A stretch of DNA of 30,007 nucleotides, taken from IMG/VR virus record IMGVR_UViG_3300023281_002225, positions 1 through 30,007 of that record; one strand, written 5' to 3'. Made by a program: the position numbers and the translations under genes. Source of the DNA: a virus. Of the stretch, positions 15,569 through 23,067 are shown in pieces. Position 1 is the first letter of the stretch. Every line of letters begins with the position of its first letter. The notes below the pieces were generated by a model that was given only the letters and a program-made list of their open reading frames with translations, was not told the DNA's origin and did not search any database.

Positions 15569-16105
15569 ATGAAGGACACTACTAGTTCGATTTATAATAT
15601 TGATAACCTTACAGACGCAAAGACAAAACTTGAAGAATATCAAGACATATTCAACGGATTGCCTATTGGTCTTTATAGAACAAGCATAAAAGATGGCCTA
15701 TTTTTAAAGGCAAATCCTGAACTTGCAGAAATGTTAGGGTATGAAAATGTTGACGATCTGCTCATTAATGCAAAGTCAAGTGAGTTCTATTGGAACGAAA
15801 CTGACAGAGAAAAATTTCTTAATGTGTTAGACACAATTGGCAGTATTCGCCACTATGAATTGCCTATCAAAAATGCAAATGGTAAAAAATTATGGGTGCT
15901 GATAACTGCTAGACTTAATAAAGAAAGAGGCTATTTAGAAGGCTCTTTAATGAATATAACTGAAAAGAAAGAATTAGAAGATAGGTTGGAAGAATACAAA
16001 ATGGAAGAGGCTAAACACTTATGTAAAATTAACCTCGCTGCAAAACAAAGAATACAAGAAATTGATGAAGTTCATGATGAATGTTTAGTTCATGATGTTT
16101 TATAA
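15569..16105 (+). CDS. Stand-alone PAS-domain protein
   Basis: This 178-residue protein has a PAS domain at about residues 24-132. The signs are FNGLPIGLYRTSIKDGLFLK, the helix NPELAEMLGY, LPIKNANGKKLWVLITARL, and the closing GSLMNITEKKELE. A charged helix follows to about 165, as in the linker between PAS and kinase, but there is no kinase, cyclase or DNA-binding domain. PAS domains sense ligands, redox state or light, or mediate dimerisation. Which applies here is unknown. The gene has its own exact late promoter and a strong ribosome site, so it is expected late in infection. Its 3' end overlaps the convergent glycosyltransferase by 16 bp. Confidence 0.8.
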   Translation: MKDTTSSIYNIDNLTDAKTKLEEYQDIFNGLPIGLYRTSIKDGLFLKANPELAEMLGYENVDDLLINAKSSEFYWNETDREKFLNVLDTIGSIRHYELPIKNANGKKLWVLITARLNKERGYLEGSLMNITEKKELEDRLEEYKMEEAKHLCKINLAAKQRIQEIDEVHDECLVHDVL

Positions 16106-17055
16106 TATTTTTTTTGATTCAATATACTTTCACAACTAGTTATCATCTTCTCTGGATAGTCTTTATATTTAGAAATTTCAATTGGCCAAAGATCATCATT
16201 TGATCTTTGGCCACCTAAAATTATACCATTCTCATAAATTGATTTTGCTTTTTTATATTGATCTTTGGCGTAATAGATGTCACCTAATAAACACCAGAAC
16301 TCAGCCATCAATGGATTGGCTGCAATGCAAGTCAATATTTCTCTAGAAGCTTCTCCAAAGTTTTTTAACTCTTGAACATGAAACTTGATTGAAGCAATGT
16401 AATATCTCATCATAACAGCCGATATGCCTTTTGAATTTCTACTAATGTATAATTCTGCTGCTGGTATAAATTCTTTGTATCTTTTTTTAGATAGCAGAAA
16501 AAACGCCTGATAATAATATGGTTCATTTGATATTGGTGAAGTTTTTAACCATTCTTTTAGCTTATCTTCAACATTATTTGTTTGATTCTTTCCACCATAA
16601 GAATAAAATATTAAATTATTTAATACTTTACTGATCTCTGCATCTAATGTTTCATAAATTGGATTGCGAAATTTTATATTGGCATCTTTGTGCCATAATT
16701 TAATCTCTTTTGTGATGCTTTCTCCATGAAACACTTTGCCTCCATATACATTAGGTATACCAGAATTAATAACCTTATTAATATCTTCATATCCAGCAGC
16801 TAATATTTCCCAAGGTTCAATATATAGAATCCAACCTGTTACATCTTTCAAAAGTTCGTTTTTTTCGTAACTTCTTTCATTATCAGGGTTTACGGTCTTA
16901 ATAACAGCACCACTTTTCCTGCATATAGACCGCGTTTTATCTGTTGAATTCACATCGCCAACAATAAGATTTATATCTAATGGAGATAATGAATCAAGTG
17001 TGTTTTGTAATGTTCCTTCATTGTTGTGAGTCAGAATTAAGGTTGTTAGTGACAT
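16090..17055 (-). CDS. Family 2 glycosyltransferase with TPR-like tail
   Basis: This 321-residue protein begins MSLTTLILTHNNEGTL and has the nucleotide-binding pattern VGDVNSTDKT (D34, D39) of GT-A family 2 enzymes. The usual metal-binding DxD region reads ILYIEPWEIL (residues 76-85), so the canonical aspartates are missing. Residues about 170-275 are helical with TPR character (AEFWCLLGDIYYAKDQYKKA). Such GT2 plus TPR proteins modify peptides, lipids or glycans. The target here is unknown and could be virion or host surface. It overlaps the upstream small gene by 38 bp. Confidence 0.78.
   Translation of the reverse strand: MSLTTLILTHNNEGTLQNTLDSLSPLDINLIVGDVNSTDKTRSICRKSGAVIKTVNPDNERSYEKNELLKDVTGWILYIEPWEILAAGYEDINKVINSGIPNVYGGKVFHGESITKEIKLWHKDANIKFRNPIYETLDAEISKVLNNLIFYSYGGKNQTNNVEDKLKEWLKTSPISNEPYYYQAFFLLSKKRYKEFIPAAELYISRNSKGISAVMMRYYIASIKFHVQELKNFGEASREILTCIAANPLMAEFWCLLGDIYYAKDQYKKAKSIYENGIILGGQRSNDDLWPIEISKYKDYPEKMITSCESILNQKKYYKTS
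16183..16213. repeat. Perfect 13-bp inverted repeat inside the glycosyltransferase gene
   Basis: TGGCCAAAGATCA at 16183-16195 is repeated in reverse complement at 16201-16213 with a 5-base loop. It encodes part of the segment GGQRSNDDLWPIEI. There is no T tract, so it is not a standard terminator. It could be an RNA hairpin or chance. Confidence 0.75.
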
Positions 17056-17212
17056 TATTAAATTTAGTTTCTATTAAATGATCTATAGCATTGACTTCCT
17101 GTTCCATTTTAGCGTCTTCATAACATTTTTTTAAATCCTTATAAGCTTTTTGGCTATCAGGGTTCTCTAATATAGCTACCAACGCTGCAATAGTGTTTGA
17201 CCAGAAGTTCAT
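17018..17212 (-). CDS. Small helical hypothetical protein
   Basis: Reading from the ATG at 17212 gives 64 residues, beginning MNFWSNTIAALVAIL and continuing ENPDSQKAYKDLKKCYED. A longer frame from 17269 adds a cysteine/aromatic stretch that looks non-coding. There is no clear ribosome site at either ATG. The gene overlaps the start of the glycosyltransferase by 38 bp, which suggests co-translation. No family recognised. Confidence 0.5.
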   Translation of the reverse strand: MNFWSNTIAALVAILENPDSQKAYKDLKKCYEDAKMEQEVNAIDHLIETKFNNVTNNLNSDSQQ

Positions 17213-17266
17213 ACTACTAATATAGTGAAGGCAAGAATGAAAGAAAATCCAGCACCTCAAACAGTA

Positions 17267-17274
17267 CATAAATA
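17267..17274 (+). promoter_or_regulatory. Late-type promoter variant (CATAAATA)
   Basis: CATAAATA differs from TATAAATA at the first base and ends 29 bp before the ATG of the late sigma gene. CTTGGAG follows as ribosome site. If real, the sigma factor would be partly self-activated. Confidence 0.45.
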
Positions 17275-17303
17275 CCCTTTTTTTCTTAACTTGGAGATAC
17301 TAT

Positions 17304-17867
17304 ATGGCGACAGAATATCTAAACAACAGAGTGTTTGAAAATGTAATTGCGACATTTCAAAAATCTAGAAAAGATATTGCAAAGTATGAATTAATTGTTG
17401 AAGACATGTGTGAATCAGTAGAAAGAGCAAAAGTTATAAAGACAAATCCAAAATCTGACATGTTGTTTGAAATGTTAGAAACAAGTGAAACAGCCTTTAA
17501 AACGGCAAGTGACAACTATACAGACTCTCAGAATCAGTTGGCTAACTTGTTTAACATATTAGCTGTGAATATAGTTAATTATGCTAGATTTCAAAATATT
17601 GACCCAGATGATGCTGTGCAAGAAGGCGTTTTAATCTGTTTTGAAAAAATAGATCGTTTTGATCCTAGAAAAGGCAAAGCATTTAACTATATGACAACCT
17701 GTGTTTTGAACCATTTTCGGCAATTATATAGGTCACAACGTAATTATCAAGAATTAAAAAAGAAATATCTAAATCATATTCAAATGAAAATTAACATGCA
17801 CTTAATTAAAAGCGGTAAAGATGTGTGTGTTCCTATGACAGGTATTAGAGATTGGAATAGAAACTAG
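17304..17867 (+). CDS. 55: Late transcription sigma factor, T4 gp55-like
   Basis: This 187-residue protein has nearly the length of T4 gp55 (185). The first 75 residues are helical. Residues 84-155 carry sigma region 2: LAVNIVNYARF, then DPDDAVQEGVLICFEKIDRF, DPRKGKAFNYMTTCVLNHF and RQLYRSQRNYQEL. There is no region 4, as in gp55. In T4, gp55 directs host RNA polymerase to TATAAATA late promoters with the sliding clamp gp45 and co-activator gp33. Exact TATAAATA octamers at 1356, 1373, 7762, 10475, 15542 and 23048 fit this role. Confidence 0.85.
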   Translation: MATEYLNNRVFENVIATFQKSRKDIAKYELIVEDMCESVERAKVIKTNPKSDMLFEMLETSETAFKTASDNYTDSQNQLANLFNILAVNIVNYARFQNIDPDDAVQEGVLICFEKIDRFDPRKGKAFNYMTTCVLNHFRQLYRSQRNYQELKKKYLNHIQMKINMHLIKSGKDVCVPMTGIRDWNRN

Positions 17868-17918
17868 ACTTGAATGGCTGAATAGTATTCGTTACACTTT
17901 TTTTTGAGGATGGAGTAT

Positions 17919-18155
17919 ATGAAAAGTTCAATGTTGGAAAATATCGAAAGACAAGAGTTGATTCAAAAGTTGGTTAAATGTGGCCAAAGTAAGTTAGTTG
18001 AAGCACTATTAGATAATGAAGCTAAAGTCTATACCAAAAAAGGAAGACTTAACAAAAGTGGTGCTTGTAGAGTTCTGGGTTGGAAAACTAAAGAACTAGA
18101 AGACGCTCTGTTAGAATGTAGGGAAATTTTAGAAGGCGATGTAGAGAATAATTAG
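17919..18155 (+). CDS. Small protein downstream of the late sigma factor
   Basis: This protein has 78 residues from the ATG at 17919, chosen because GGAG lies 3-6 bp upstream. The in-frame TTG at 17904 precedes that site. The sequence LVKCGQSKLVEALLDNEAKV followed by KGRLNKSGACRVLGWKTKEL looks like a helix-turn-helix. It might act as a gp33-like co-activator or a separate sigma region 4-like module, because it is the next gene after gp55-like. This is a positional inference only. It ends just before a strong terminator shared with the convergent tube gene. Confidence 0.65.
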   Translation: MKSSMLENIERQELIQKLVKCGQSKLVEALLDNEAKVYTKKGRLNKSGACRVLGWKTKELEDALLECREILEGDVENN

Positions 18156-18164
18156 TGATCAAAT

Positions 18165-18199
18165 AAAAATCCCCTCGTGCAACGCACGAGGGGATTTTT
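18165..18199. terminator. Bidirectional hairpin terminator between convergent genes
   Basis: A perfect 16-bp stem AAAAATCCCCTCGTGC/GCACGAGGGGATTTTT encloses an AAC loop. It has T tracts on both strands and serves the rightward sigma operon and the leftward tube gene. Confidence 0.93.
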
Positions 18200-18205
18200 A
18201 TGCTT

Positions 18206-18748
18206 TTATTCTTCCACATAAGCCCTGTCGTATCTCAATGTAACATCGACAGTTACTACTTCAGAATCGCCGTAATCTAAATCTCCAAATTCTATATTCT
18301 CAGGCCAAGCATGATCATAGATCCATGTTTCTACAACTTCACCACAACCATCTAACATTTCTAATTTTACTTTAAATTTATATGTACTTGTAAATCTTGC
18401 TTTCCATTGCTGGCCTGGCTCTGAAGCATTGGGGTCATATATTCCAGAGTCATTCTTTCCATCTTTTTTTTTCCCCGCAGTTAACCATTTCCAAATAGGG
18501 CTATCTCCACCATGTTGAATTTCATAAAAAGTTAAATTAATTGGTTTCCAATCTGGTTTGCCTGGATAATGAATTGATTCATTGAGATGTTGAGCTTCAA
18601 TTGTTTTGAAACTAAGATTAGGTCTAGCGGATTTTTTAGGTGGCAATATCTCATCTATAACTCCAAGTTCGTCAATAGATAATCTCCATCTGTATTTCCT
18701 TTTGTGACAAACATCACCTCCTAATGCACCTAATCCCATTTCAACCAT
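18206..18748 (-). CDS. Tail tube protein, gp19-like (copy 2)
   Basis: This 180-residue protein begins MVEMGLGALGG, followed by KRKYRWRLSI, ARPNLSFKTIEA, YPGKPDWKPINLTFYE, a LEMLDGCGEVVETW strand and FGDLDYGDSEVVTVDVTLRYD. These are the landmarks of T4 gp19-type tube proteins, which stack as hexamers inside the sheath. It differs from the copy at 18852 by an insertion of about 20 residues near position 90-115. It stands alone between two terminators and has its own promoter-like element, so it may be expressed at a different level from the main tube gene. Confidence 0.82.
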   Translation of the reverse strand: MVEMGLGALGGDVCHKRKYRWRLSIDELGVIDEILPPKKSARPNLSFKTIEAQHLNESIHYPGKPDWKPINLTFYEIQHGGDSPIWKWLTAGKKKDGKNDSGIYDPNASEPGQQWKARFTSTYKFKVKLEMLDGCGEVVETWIYDHAWPENIEFGDLDYGDSEVVTVDVTLRYDRAYVEE

Positions 18749-18763
18749 AATATTGCCTTTATA

Positions 18764-18771
18764 TATTTAGG
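18764..18771 (-). promoter_or_regulatory. Possible late-type promoter (CCTAAATA), leftward
   Basis: CCTAAATA lies 16 bp before the ATG at 18748, just after the terminator at 18777-18806. It has two mismatches to TATAAATA but shares TAAATA. Its position after a terminator makes a promoter necessary here. Confidence 0.35.
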
Positions 18772-18776
18772 AAAGA

Positions 18777-18806
18777 AAACAGGTTGGGCGTATGCCCAAC
18801 CTGTTT
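18777..18806. terminator. Bidirectional hairpin terminator
   Basis: A perfect 13-bp stem AAACAGGTTGGGC/GCCCAACCTGTTT encloses a GTAT loop. It closes the gp15-sheath-tube transcription unit. Confidence 0.9.
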
Positions 18807-18851
18807 CGTTTTATTATAAACACATTCAATTTTATCCTTAATCCTGCTCTG

Positions 18852-19418
18852 TTAAGAACCTGAATTACAAGGAGTACAACAAGGGGCAATCCCACCTGCT
18901 GGGCAAATTGGAGTGTATTTAACTTGATCGTAACGAAGAGTTAATTCAATAGTAACTTCTTCTGAATTAGAGTAATCTAAATCTCCAAAGTTAATAGTTG
19001 TAGGCCACATGCCTTCCATTTCCCAACGTTCCATTGGGGAACCACAACCGTCGAATAGAGTTAGTGTTCCGACTGCACCATATTCACTTCTTTTTGAAGC
19101 TTGCTTCAATCCAACTGGATCGGTGAAGTCATAAACTGTTGCTAACCAACTATAAAGGTCTAGGTTGTCAGTTTGGTTGACATCGTAGTATGTAACCGTA
19201 ATAGTTTCCCAAGTTCCTTTTCCAGGAATCCAGGTTTTGCCATGACGGAAATTAATTTCTGTCTCTTCGACGCTAATGTTTGGCCGTGAAGCCAATTTAA
19301 CAAAGTGTTCAGGAATTGTACCGCTACACCCTGTTAAAACTGTAAAGGTCCATCTGAACTTTCTTTTAAAAACTAAATCGTTTCTAGTTCCAATTTCCCC
19401 TAATCCCATGTCTGCCAT
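18852..19418 (-). CDS. 19: Tail tube protein, gp19-like (copy 1, next to sheath)
   Basis: This 188-residue protein starts at an ATG after AGGAGAG, 12 bp after the sheath gene. That is the T4 gene order 18-19, so it is probably the main tube subunit. It has KRKFRWTFTV, ASRPNISVEETEI, WIPGKGTWETITVTYYD, LTLFDGCGSPMERW and FGDLDYSNSEEVTIELTLRYD. The length is close to T4 gp19 (163) plus a C-terminal extension. That extension (TPICPAGGIAPCCTPCNSG) has four cysteines, which is odd for a tube protein and absent from copy 2. Confidence 0.87.
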   Translation of the reverse strand: MADMGLGEIGTRNDLVFKRKFRWTFTVLTGCSGTIPEHFVKLASRPNISVEETEINFRHGKTWIPGKGTWETITVTYYDVNQTDNLDLYSWLATVYDFTDPVGLKQASKRSEYGAVGTLTLFDGCGSPMERWEMEGMWPTTINFGDLDYSNSEEVTIELTLRYDQVKYTPICPAGGIAPCCTPCNSGS

Positions 19419-19430
19419 AATTCTCTCCTA

Positions 19431-21809
19431 TTAGAAATTATCTGCGTTCTCTGTGAAACTGCCTGTTCGATGTAAACTAAACTCAAGGAACATGAACTCA
19501 ACGGCTCTAGTTGGTTGAACACCAATTCTAGCTCTGAACTCGTTACGGTCGATAACATCTGGCGTATTTAGAGCTTCGCTTGCATCGATGATGAAATCTG
19601 TAATACCTCTACCAACTTGGATTTCTCTCAAGATGTTAGTAGCAATAGTTACAAATGTGTTTCTAAACAATTCATCATTTGGATCGAACAATAGAGATCT
19701 AGAAGCAGAACGTATTCTTTTTTCTGCTACAAAAAGCATACGACGAACATTGACACGATCTAATGCAGTCGGTTGTCTTTGCAATGTTTTTTGGCCCCAT
19801 ACCAAAAAACCCTCGAAGTCGATGAAACTAATAATTGGATTAATAGCATTTCTATTACCATACATTAGGTCACGTTCTTCTAGTGTTGGACGATTAAACA
19901 CATCCAAGATATTAGGAACTACACCACGAGTTTCCCCTGCTGGTGCGAACCAAGGTGCTGCGAATTGATCATTTCTAGCATATACTGCCATGACTGATCC
20001 TGATGGTGGAACCCATACGTCAACACGATTAAATGTGTCACGCATTTTCAACCAAGGCCAGTATAATGCAGCAAAGTCACTATCAAATCTAACGCTATTT
20101 AATGGATGAACACCATTTTGCCAATCAGTTATTTCATTAACAGTTAGGCCAAATGGAGGATCAACGATTGCTAAACAGTCTTGTCTAAAGACTTCACAGA
20201 ACTCAATCATAGCTAGCACAACGCTAGTCGATGGGTGTCCTGGAATAGCAATAAGGTCAATATCGATTTGCTCTGGTTCAGATAAAGCGAATAGACCAGT
20301 GAATCCTAAAGAACTACCAATCAATAAATCGTCTTGTTCATCTGGATCTGCTGGAATACCATCGCTACCACCAGATAGATCATAAGTTCCATCTAATGGA
20401 GGTGCAGGTGTTCCTGTATTGTCCATAGCTCTGATCCAATCAGAAACAACAGCTAAGAATGTTTCCACATAGAAGCGACTAGTTTGATCTTTAGTTAGAC
20501 CGCCCCAGGTTTCTACTTGGATTCCGTTGTTGAAAATATCTAATATGAATGTTCCATTACGAATGTCATTTGTTACGACGACTTGTGTTCCATTACCATC
20601 GATACCGGCTGTATCAGCAGCTAATATGAAAGTTACATCGCCAGTTGTGTTTGCATCACCTATTACAATACCGTAGGTAGTAATAGCAGCATCACCAGAT
20701 ACACCACTTGGACTTGCACCTTCTGCTGTTATGTTATCAAATCCAAAGATTGCGTTAGCGGTACTTTCGGATTTAACTAACAATTTAGCATCACGTCCAT
20801 GATGAAGTGTAGTCAAGGTGATATTGTCACCTGTTGCTGACGCTTCAAATCCACCTGGAATTGTTCCGGCAGTTATTTGGTCGTTAATTTCTGTTACAAT
20901 TTCAGCAGTAGTATTTACAAGACCTTCTAGATCTTCTAGATCTACAACTTGTACAACATTATCGATTAGAACATTATCTGTTCCATCAACAACAATTTGT
21001 AAGTTCAAATCTGTAAGACCAGTAAAGTCCCAAGTTCCTGCTGTTTGATAACCATCGTTTGGATAGCGATCATTACTTCCTGTTGTAGAAGCAAGTGTCA
21101 TAGCTGATCCAAGTCCAGTTACATTTCCGTCGAGTACTGCACCACCATAGATAGCATCTTGTACGGATACCATTTCTAATGATGAATCAGGACCAAACGC
21201 GAAAGTAGTTCTTACTGCAATCCTGCTGTCAGTAGTACAATAGAATTCAATTCCATCGATTTCTGGATCAAGTTGCAAGTTAAGGTCTTCTACTAATTGC
21301 AAACATGAGTATGGGGTTCCTGTTAGTGGTGCTTCTCTGTCTGCATCAGCTAAAACAACAAGTGTCTTAGATGCTAGAACACCATTCAGTCTCCATCTAA
21401 AAAATGAAACAGTTGAAAACGAATACGTTTCAGCCGTATCAGATATAATATTTATTTGACCACCAGCAGATGGTACGTCTACTGTTGCAGTGTCTGCCTT
21501 TTCATTATCTACTTCATCTTCTACGCCTACCCTAACTACAAACAATTCATTTGCAACCAACAAGTATTGTTGAGCAGCATAAATTAGATAAGGATCTCCA
21601 ACCTCTGGATGTGGAAAACCAAACACTGTATTTAACTGTCTGTTATTTTGGATTAACGTAGGAATGTTAATAGGCCCTTTCGAGGCGAATCCAACTAGTC
21701 CTGCACGGTGAAAAGATTGCTCAGGAGGTACAAAGCTTAAATCCTTTTCCGCGATTCTGACTGAAGGTGAAATCGTGCTCGATGGCGGGAATCCCCTAAG
21801 TATAGCCAT
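19431..21809 (-). CDS. 18: Tail sheath protein, gp18-like
   Basis: This 792-residue protein starts at an ATG after GGGAGAG. The N-terminus (SPSVRIAEKDLSFVPP, AGLVGFASKGPINIPTLI, then a FGFP...PYLIYAAQQYL block) and the C-terminal third are typical of contractile sheaths. The latter includes CLAIVDPP, YWPWLKMRD, VWVPPSGSVMAVYARND, AINPIISF, LVWGQKTL, NVRRMLFVAEKRIRSASRSL and the final RTGSF segment. Sheath subunits contract around the tube to drive injection. T4 gp18 has 659 residues. The extra length is in the middle (about 110-500), which is threonine/aspartate-rich and beta-like, so it probably forms surface domains. Confidence 0.95.
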   Translation of the reverse strand: MAILRGFPPSSTISPSVRIAEKDLSFVPPEQSFHRAGLVGFASKGPINIPTLIQNNRQLNTVFGFPHPEVGDPYLIYAAQQYLLVANELFVVRVGVEDEVDNEKADTATVDVPSAGGQINIISDTAETYSFSTVSFFRWRLNGVLASKTLVVLADADREAPLTGTPYSCLQLVEDLNLQLDPEIDGIEFYCTTDSRIAVRTTFAFGPDSSLEMVSVQDAIYGGAVLDGNVTGLGSAMTLASTTGSNDRYPNDGYQTAGTWDFTGLTDLNLQIVVDGTDNVLIDNVVQVVDLEDLEGLVNTTAEIVTEINDQITAGTIPGGFEASATGDNITLTTLHHGRDAKLLVKSESTANAIFGFDNITAEGASPSGVSGDAAITTYGIVIGDANTTGDVTFILAADTAGIDGNGTQVVVTNDIRNGTFILDIFNNGIQVETWGGLTKDQTSRFYVETFLAVVSDWIRAMDNTGTPAPPLDGTYDLSGGSDGIPADPDEQDDLLIGSSLGFTGLFALSEPEQIDIDLIAIPGHPSTSVVLAMIEFCEVFRQDCLAIVDPPFGLTVNEITDWQNGVHPLNSVRFDSDFAALYWPWLKMRDTFNRVDVWVPPSGSVMAVYARNDQFAAPWFAPAGETRGVVPNILDVFNRPTLEERDLMYGNRNAINPIISFIDFEGFLVWGQKTLQRQPTALDRVNVRRMLFVAEKRIRSASRSLLFDPNDELFRNTFVTIATNILREIQVGRGITDFIIDASEALNTPDVIDRNEFRARIGVQPTRAVEFMFLEFSLHRTGSFTENADNF

Positions 21810-21824
21810 AGTTTCTCTCCCTTT

Positions 21825-22037
21825 TTACATTTCTGTATTTGGTATATACCTTGTCGAAATCAAACCTTGCTTTTTAGCACGGTCAATGTATTCTGTCGTT
21901 CTTTCGTCCTCTAGTATGCGAACATTATGTCCAGCACCCACGCCTGGAATATTTAGGATCGTAAAAGATCGAGGGGCTTTCCTCGATTTTACGATTAGAG
22001 ATACAGGCGATCTCTGTCTATTCGTTATTTCGATCAA
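21825..22037 (-). CDS. Small hypothetical protein between gp15-like and sheath genes
   Basis: This 70-residue protein starts with TTG at 22037, overlapping the stop of the upstream gene (TTGA). AAGGAG lies about 8 bp before, which supports the unusual start, and there is no in-frame ATG near it. The sequence is basic and beta-like (SLIVKSRKAPRSFTILNIPG). A KSRKAPRSF-encoding stretch forms an imperfect hairpin in DNA. No family recognised; the position suggests a tail role. Confidence 0.55.
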   Translation of the reverse strand: MIEITNRQRSPVSLIVKSRKAPRSFTILNIPGVGAGHNVRILEDERTTEYIDRAKKQGLISTRYIPNTEM

Positions 22038-23032
22038 TTTTCAAACTCCTTGATAGTTTCTTCTAATCTTCCTAAAACCTCAGTCGCTTCTTCTAGATCA
22101 GTATTGTTAAGAATATCCACCTTGGTTTTCAAAACAGCCTTTTTCCTTATTAGAGGTTGAGGTATATAAGTTTTAGCAGTCATTTGAAACTGAAACTTGA
22201 TGACTCGCATCTTCTCATCCCCTGGTTCTATTTCCAGGTTATTATTAATTGAGTCTAAACTTACTATAGTTTCCCACGACACACCACGTACTCTTATGTA
22301 TGCAACCGGAGAGAATTTTGTAAGTATTTGCTCTATGATTTGATCCATATCTTCCATATAAAACGTCCATCCATAAAGGGTATATCCTATGTCTACAGGT
22401 ATACCTCTACTGAATCCCATCACAGTGCTATTTGGTATTCCGCCTTCGTTCATCGTGAATCCAGGCTTATTGGTTTTCATATAATTAACGGCTTTATGAT
22501 ATGTATATCTGCTTTGATCGAACTGTATGTCGTTAGAATAAATTGCTAACATAGGCAGTTTTATCCTATCCACCACAAGACTATCGTCTTTTCGTATGTT
22601 GTCTTGTAGCACATATGCTACTGCTCTTTCTTGGGTTGCCCAGATGATAGGAACTGGATGGGCTTTGCCATCTTCATCTAATACTACTAAGTTACGGAAT
22701 AGATCTAGCATCGCTTCATCTGCACCTCTAAGGGCTTTAGAATATCGATACGCAACACCCCTTTTAGGATTTCGCAAATCGTCAACAATTTGACCAGTCT
22801 GCATAGGGTCGCATTGAGCTTCTTGTCCAATTCCTACCTTTTTAGTACTTGCGTCTTCTAGCCAACCATTAGTTGGAAGTTGAGATACATCTTTTTGAGA
22901 AGACATCGGAATAGGTGTAGGACAATTAGGACTAGGTTCATCTATATTTACAGATGCTTGCAAGGGACTTATTTCATTACATTCATTAAGTCCCTTGATT
23001 GGATGGTTCCCTGGGTTTACAATATCACTCAT
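22034..23032 (-). CDS. 15: Tail sheath stabiliser/completion protein, gp15-like
   Basis: This 332-residue protein has a polar, probably flexible N-terminus (1-95). The conserved part starts at ALRGADEAMLDLFRNLVV, then VPIIWATQERAVAYV, VDRIKLPMLAIYSNDIQFD, YTYHKAVNYM and a C-terminal domain ending in FQMTAKTYIPQPL. This matches the gp15 pattern: a helix with LF..I, VPI.Y...E, LP.M....I.YD..R. In T4, gp15 caps the sheath and tube and joins them to the neck. An exact late promoter lies 16 bp upstream. It is followed by the 70-residue gene, sheath and tube. Confidence 0.7.
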   Translation of the reverse strand: MSDIVNPGNHPIKGLNECNEISPLQASVNIDEPSPNCPTPIPMSSQKDVSQLPTNGWLEDASTKKVGIGQEAQCDPMQTGQIVDDLRNPKRGVAYRYSKALRGADEAMLDLFRNLVVLDEDGKAHPVPIIWATQERAVAYVLQDNIRKDDSLVVDRIKLPMLAIYSNDIQFDQSRYTYHKAVNYMKTNKPGFTMNEGGIPNSTVMGFSRGIPVDIGYTLYGWTFYMEDMDQIIEQILTKFSPVAYIRVRGVSWETIVSLDSINNNLEIEPGDEKMRVIKFQFQMTAKTYIPQPLIRKKAVLKTKVDILNNTDLEEATEVLGRLEETIKEFEN

Positions 23033-23047
23033 ATATATTTTATTCCT

Positions 23048-23055
23048 TATTTATA
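23048..23055 (-). promoter_or_regulatory. T4-type late promoter (TATAAATA), leftward
   Basis: An exact TATAAATA on the minus strand starts the gp15-sheath-tube unit, ending 16 bp upstream of the ATG at 23032. The gap to the divergent gene at 23068 is only 35 bp. Confidence 0.72.
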
Positions 23056-23067
23056 GGTATGTAATTA

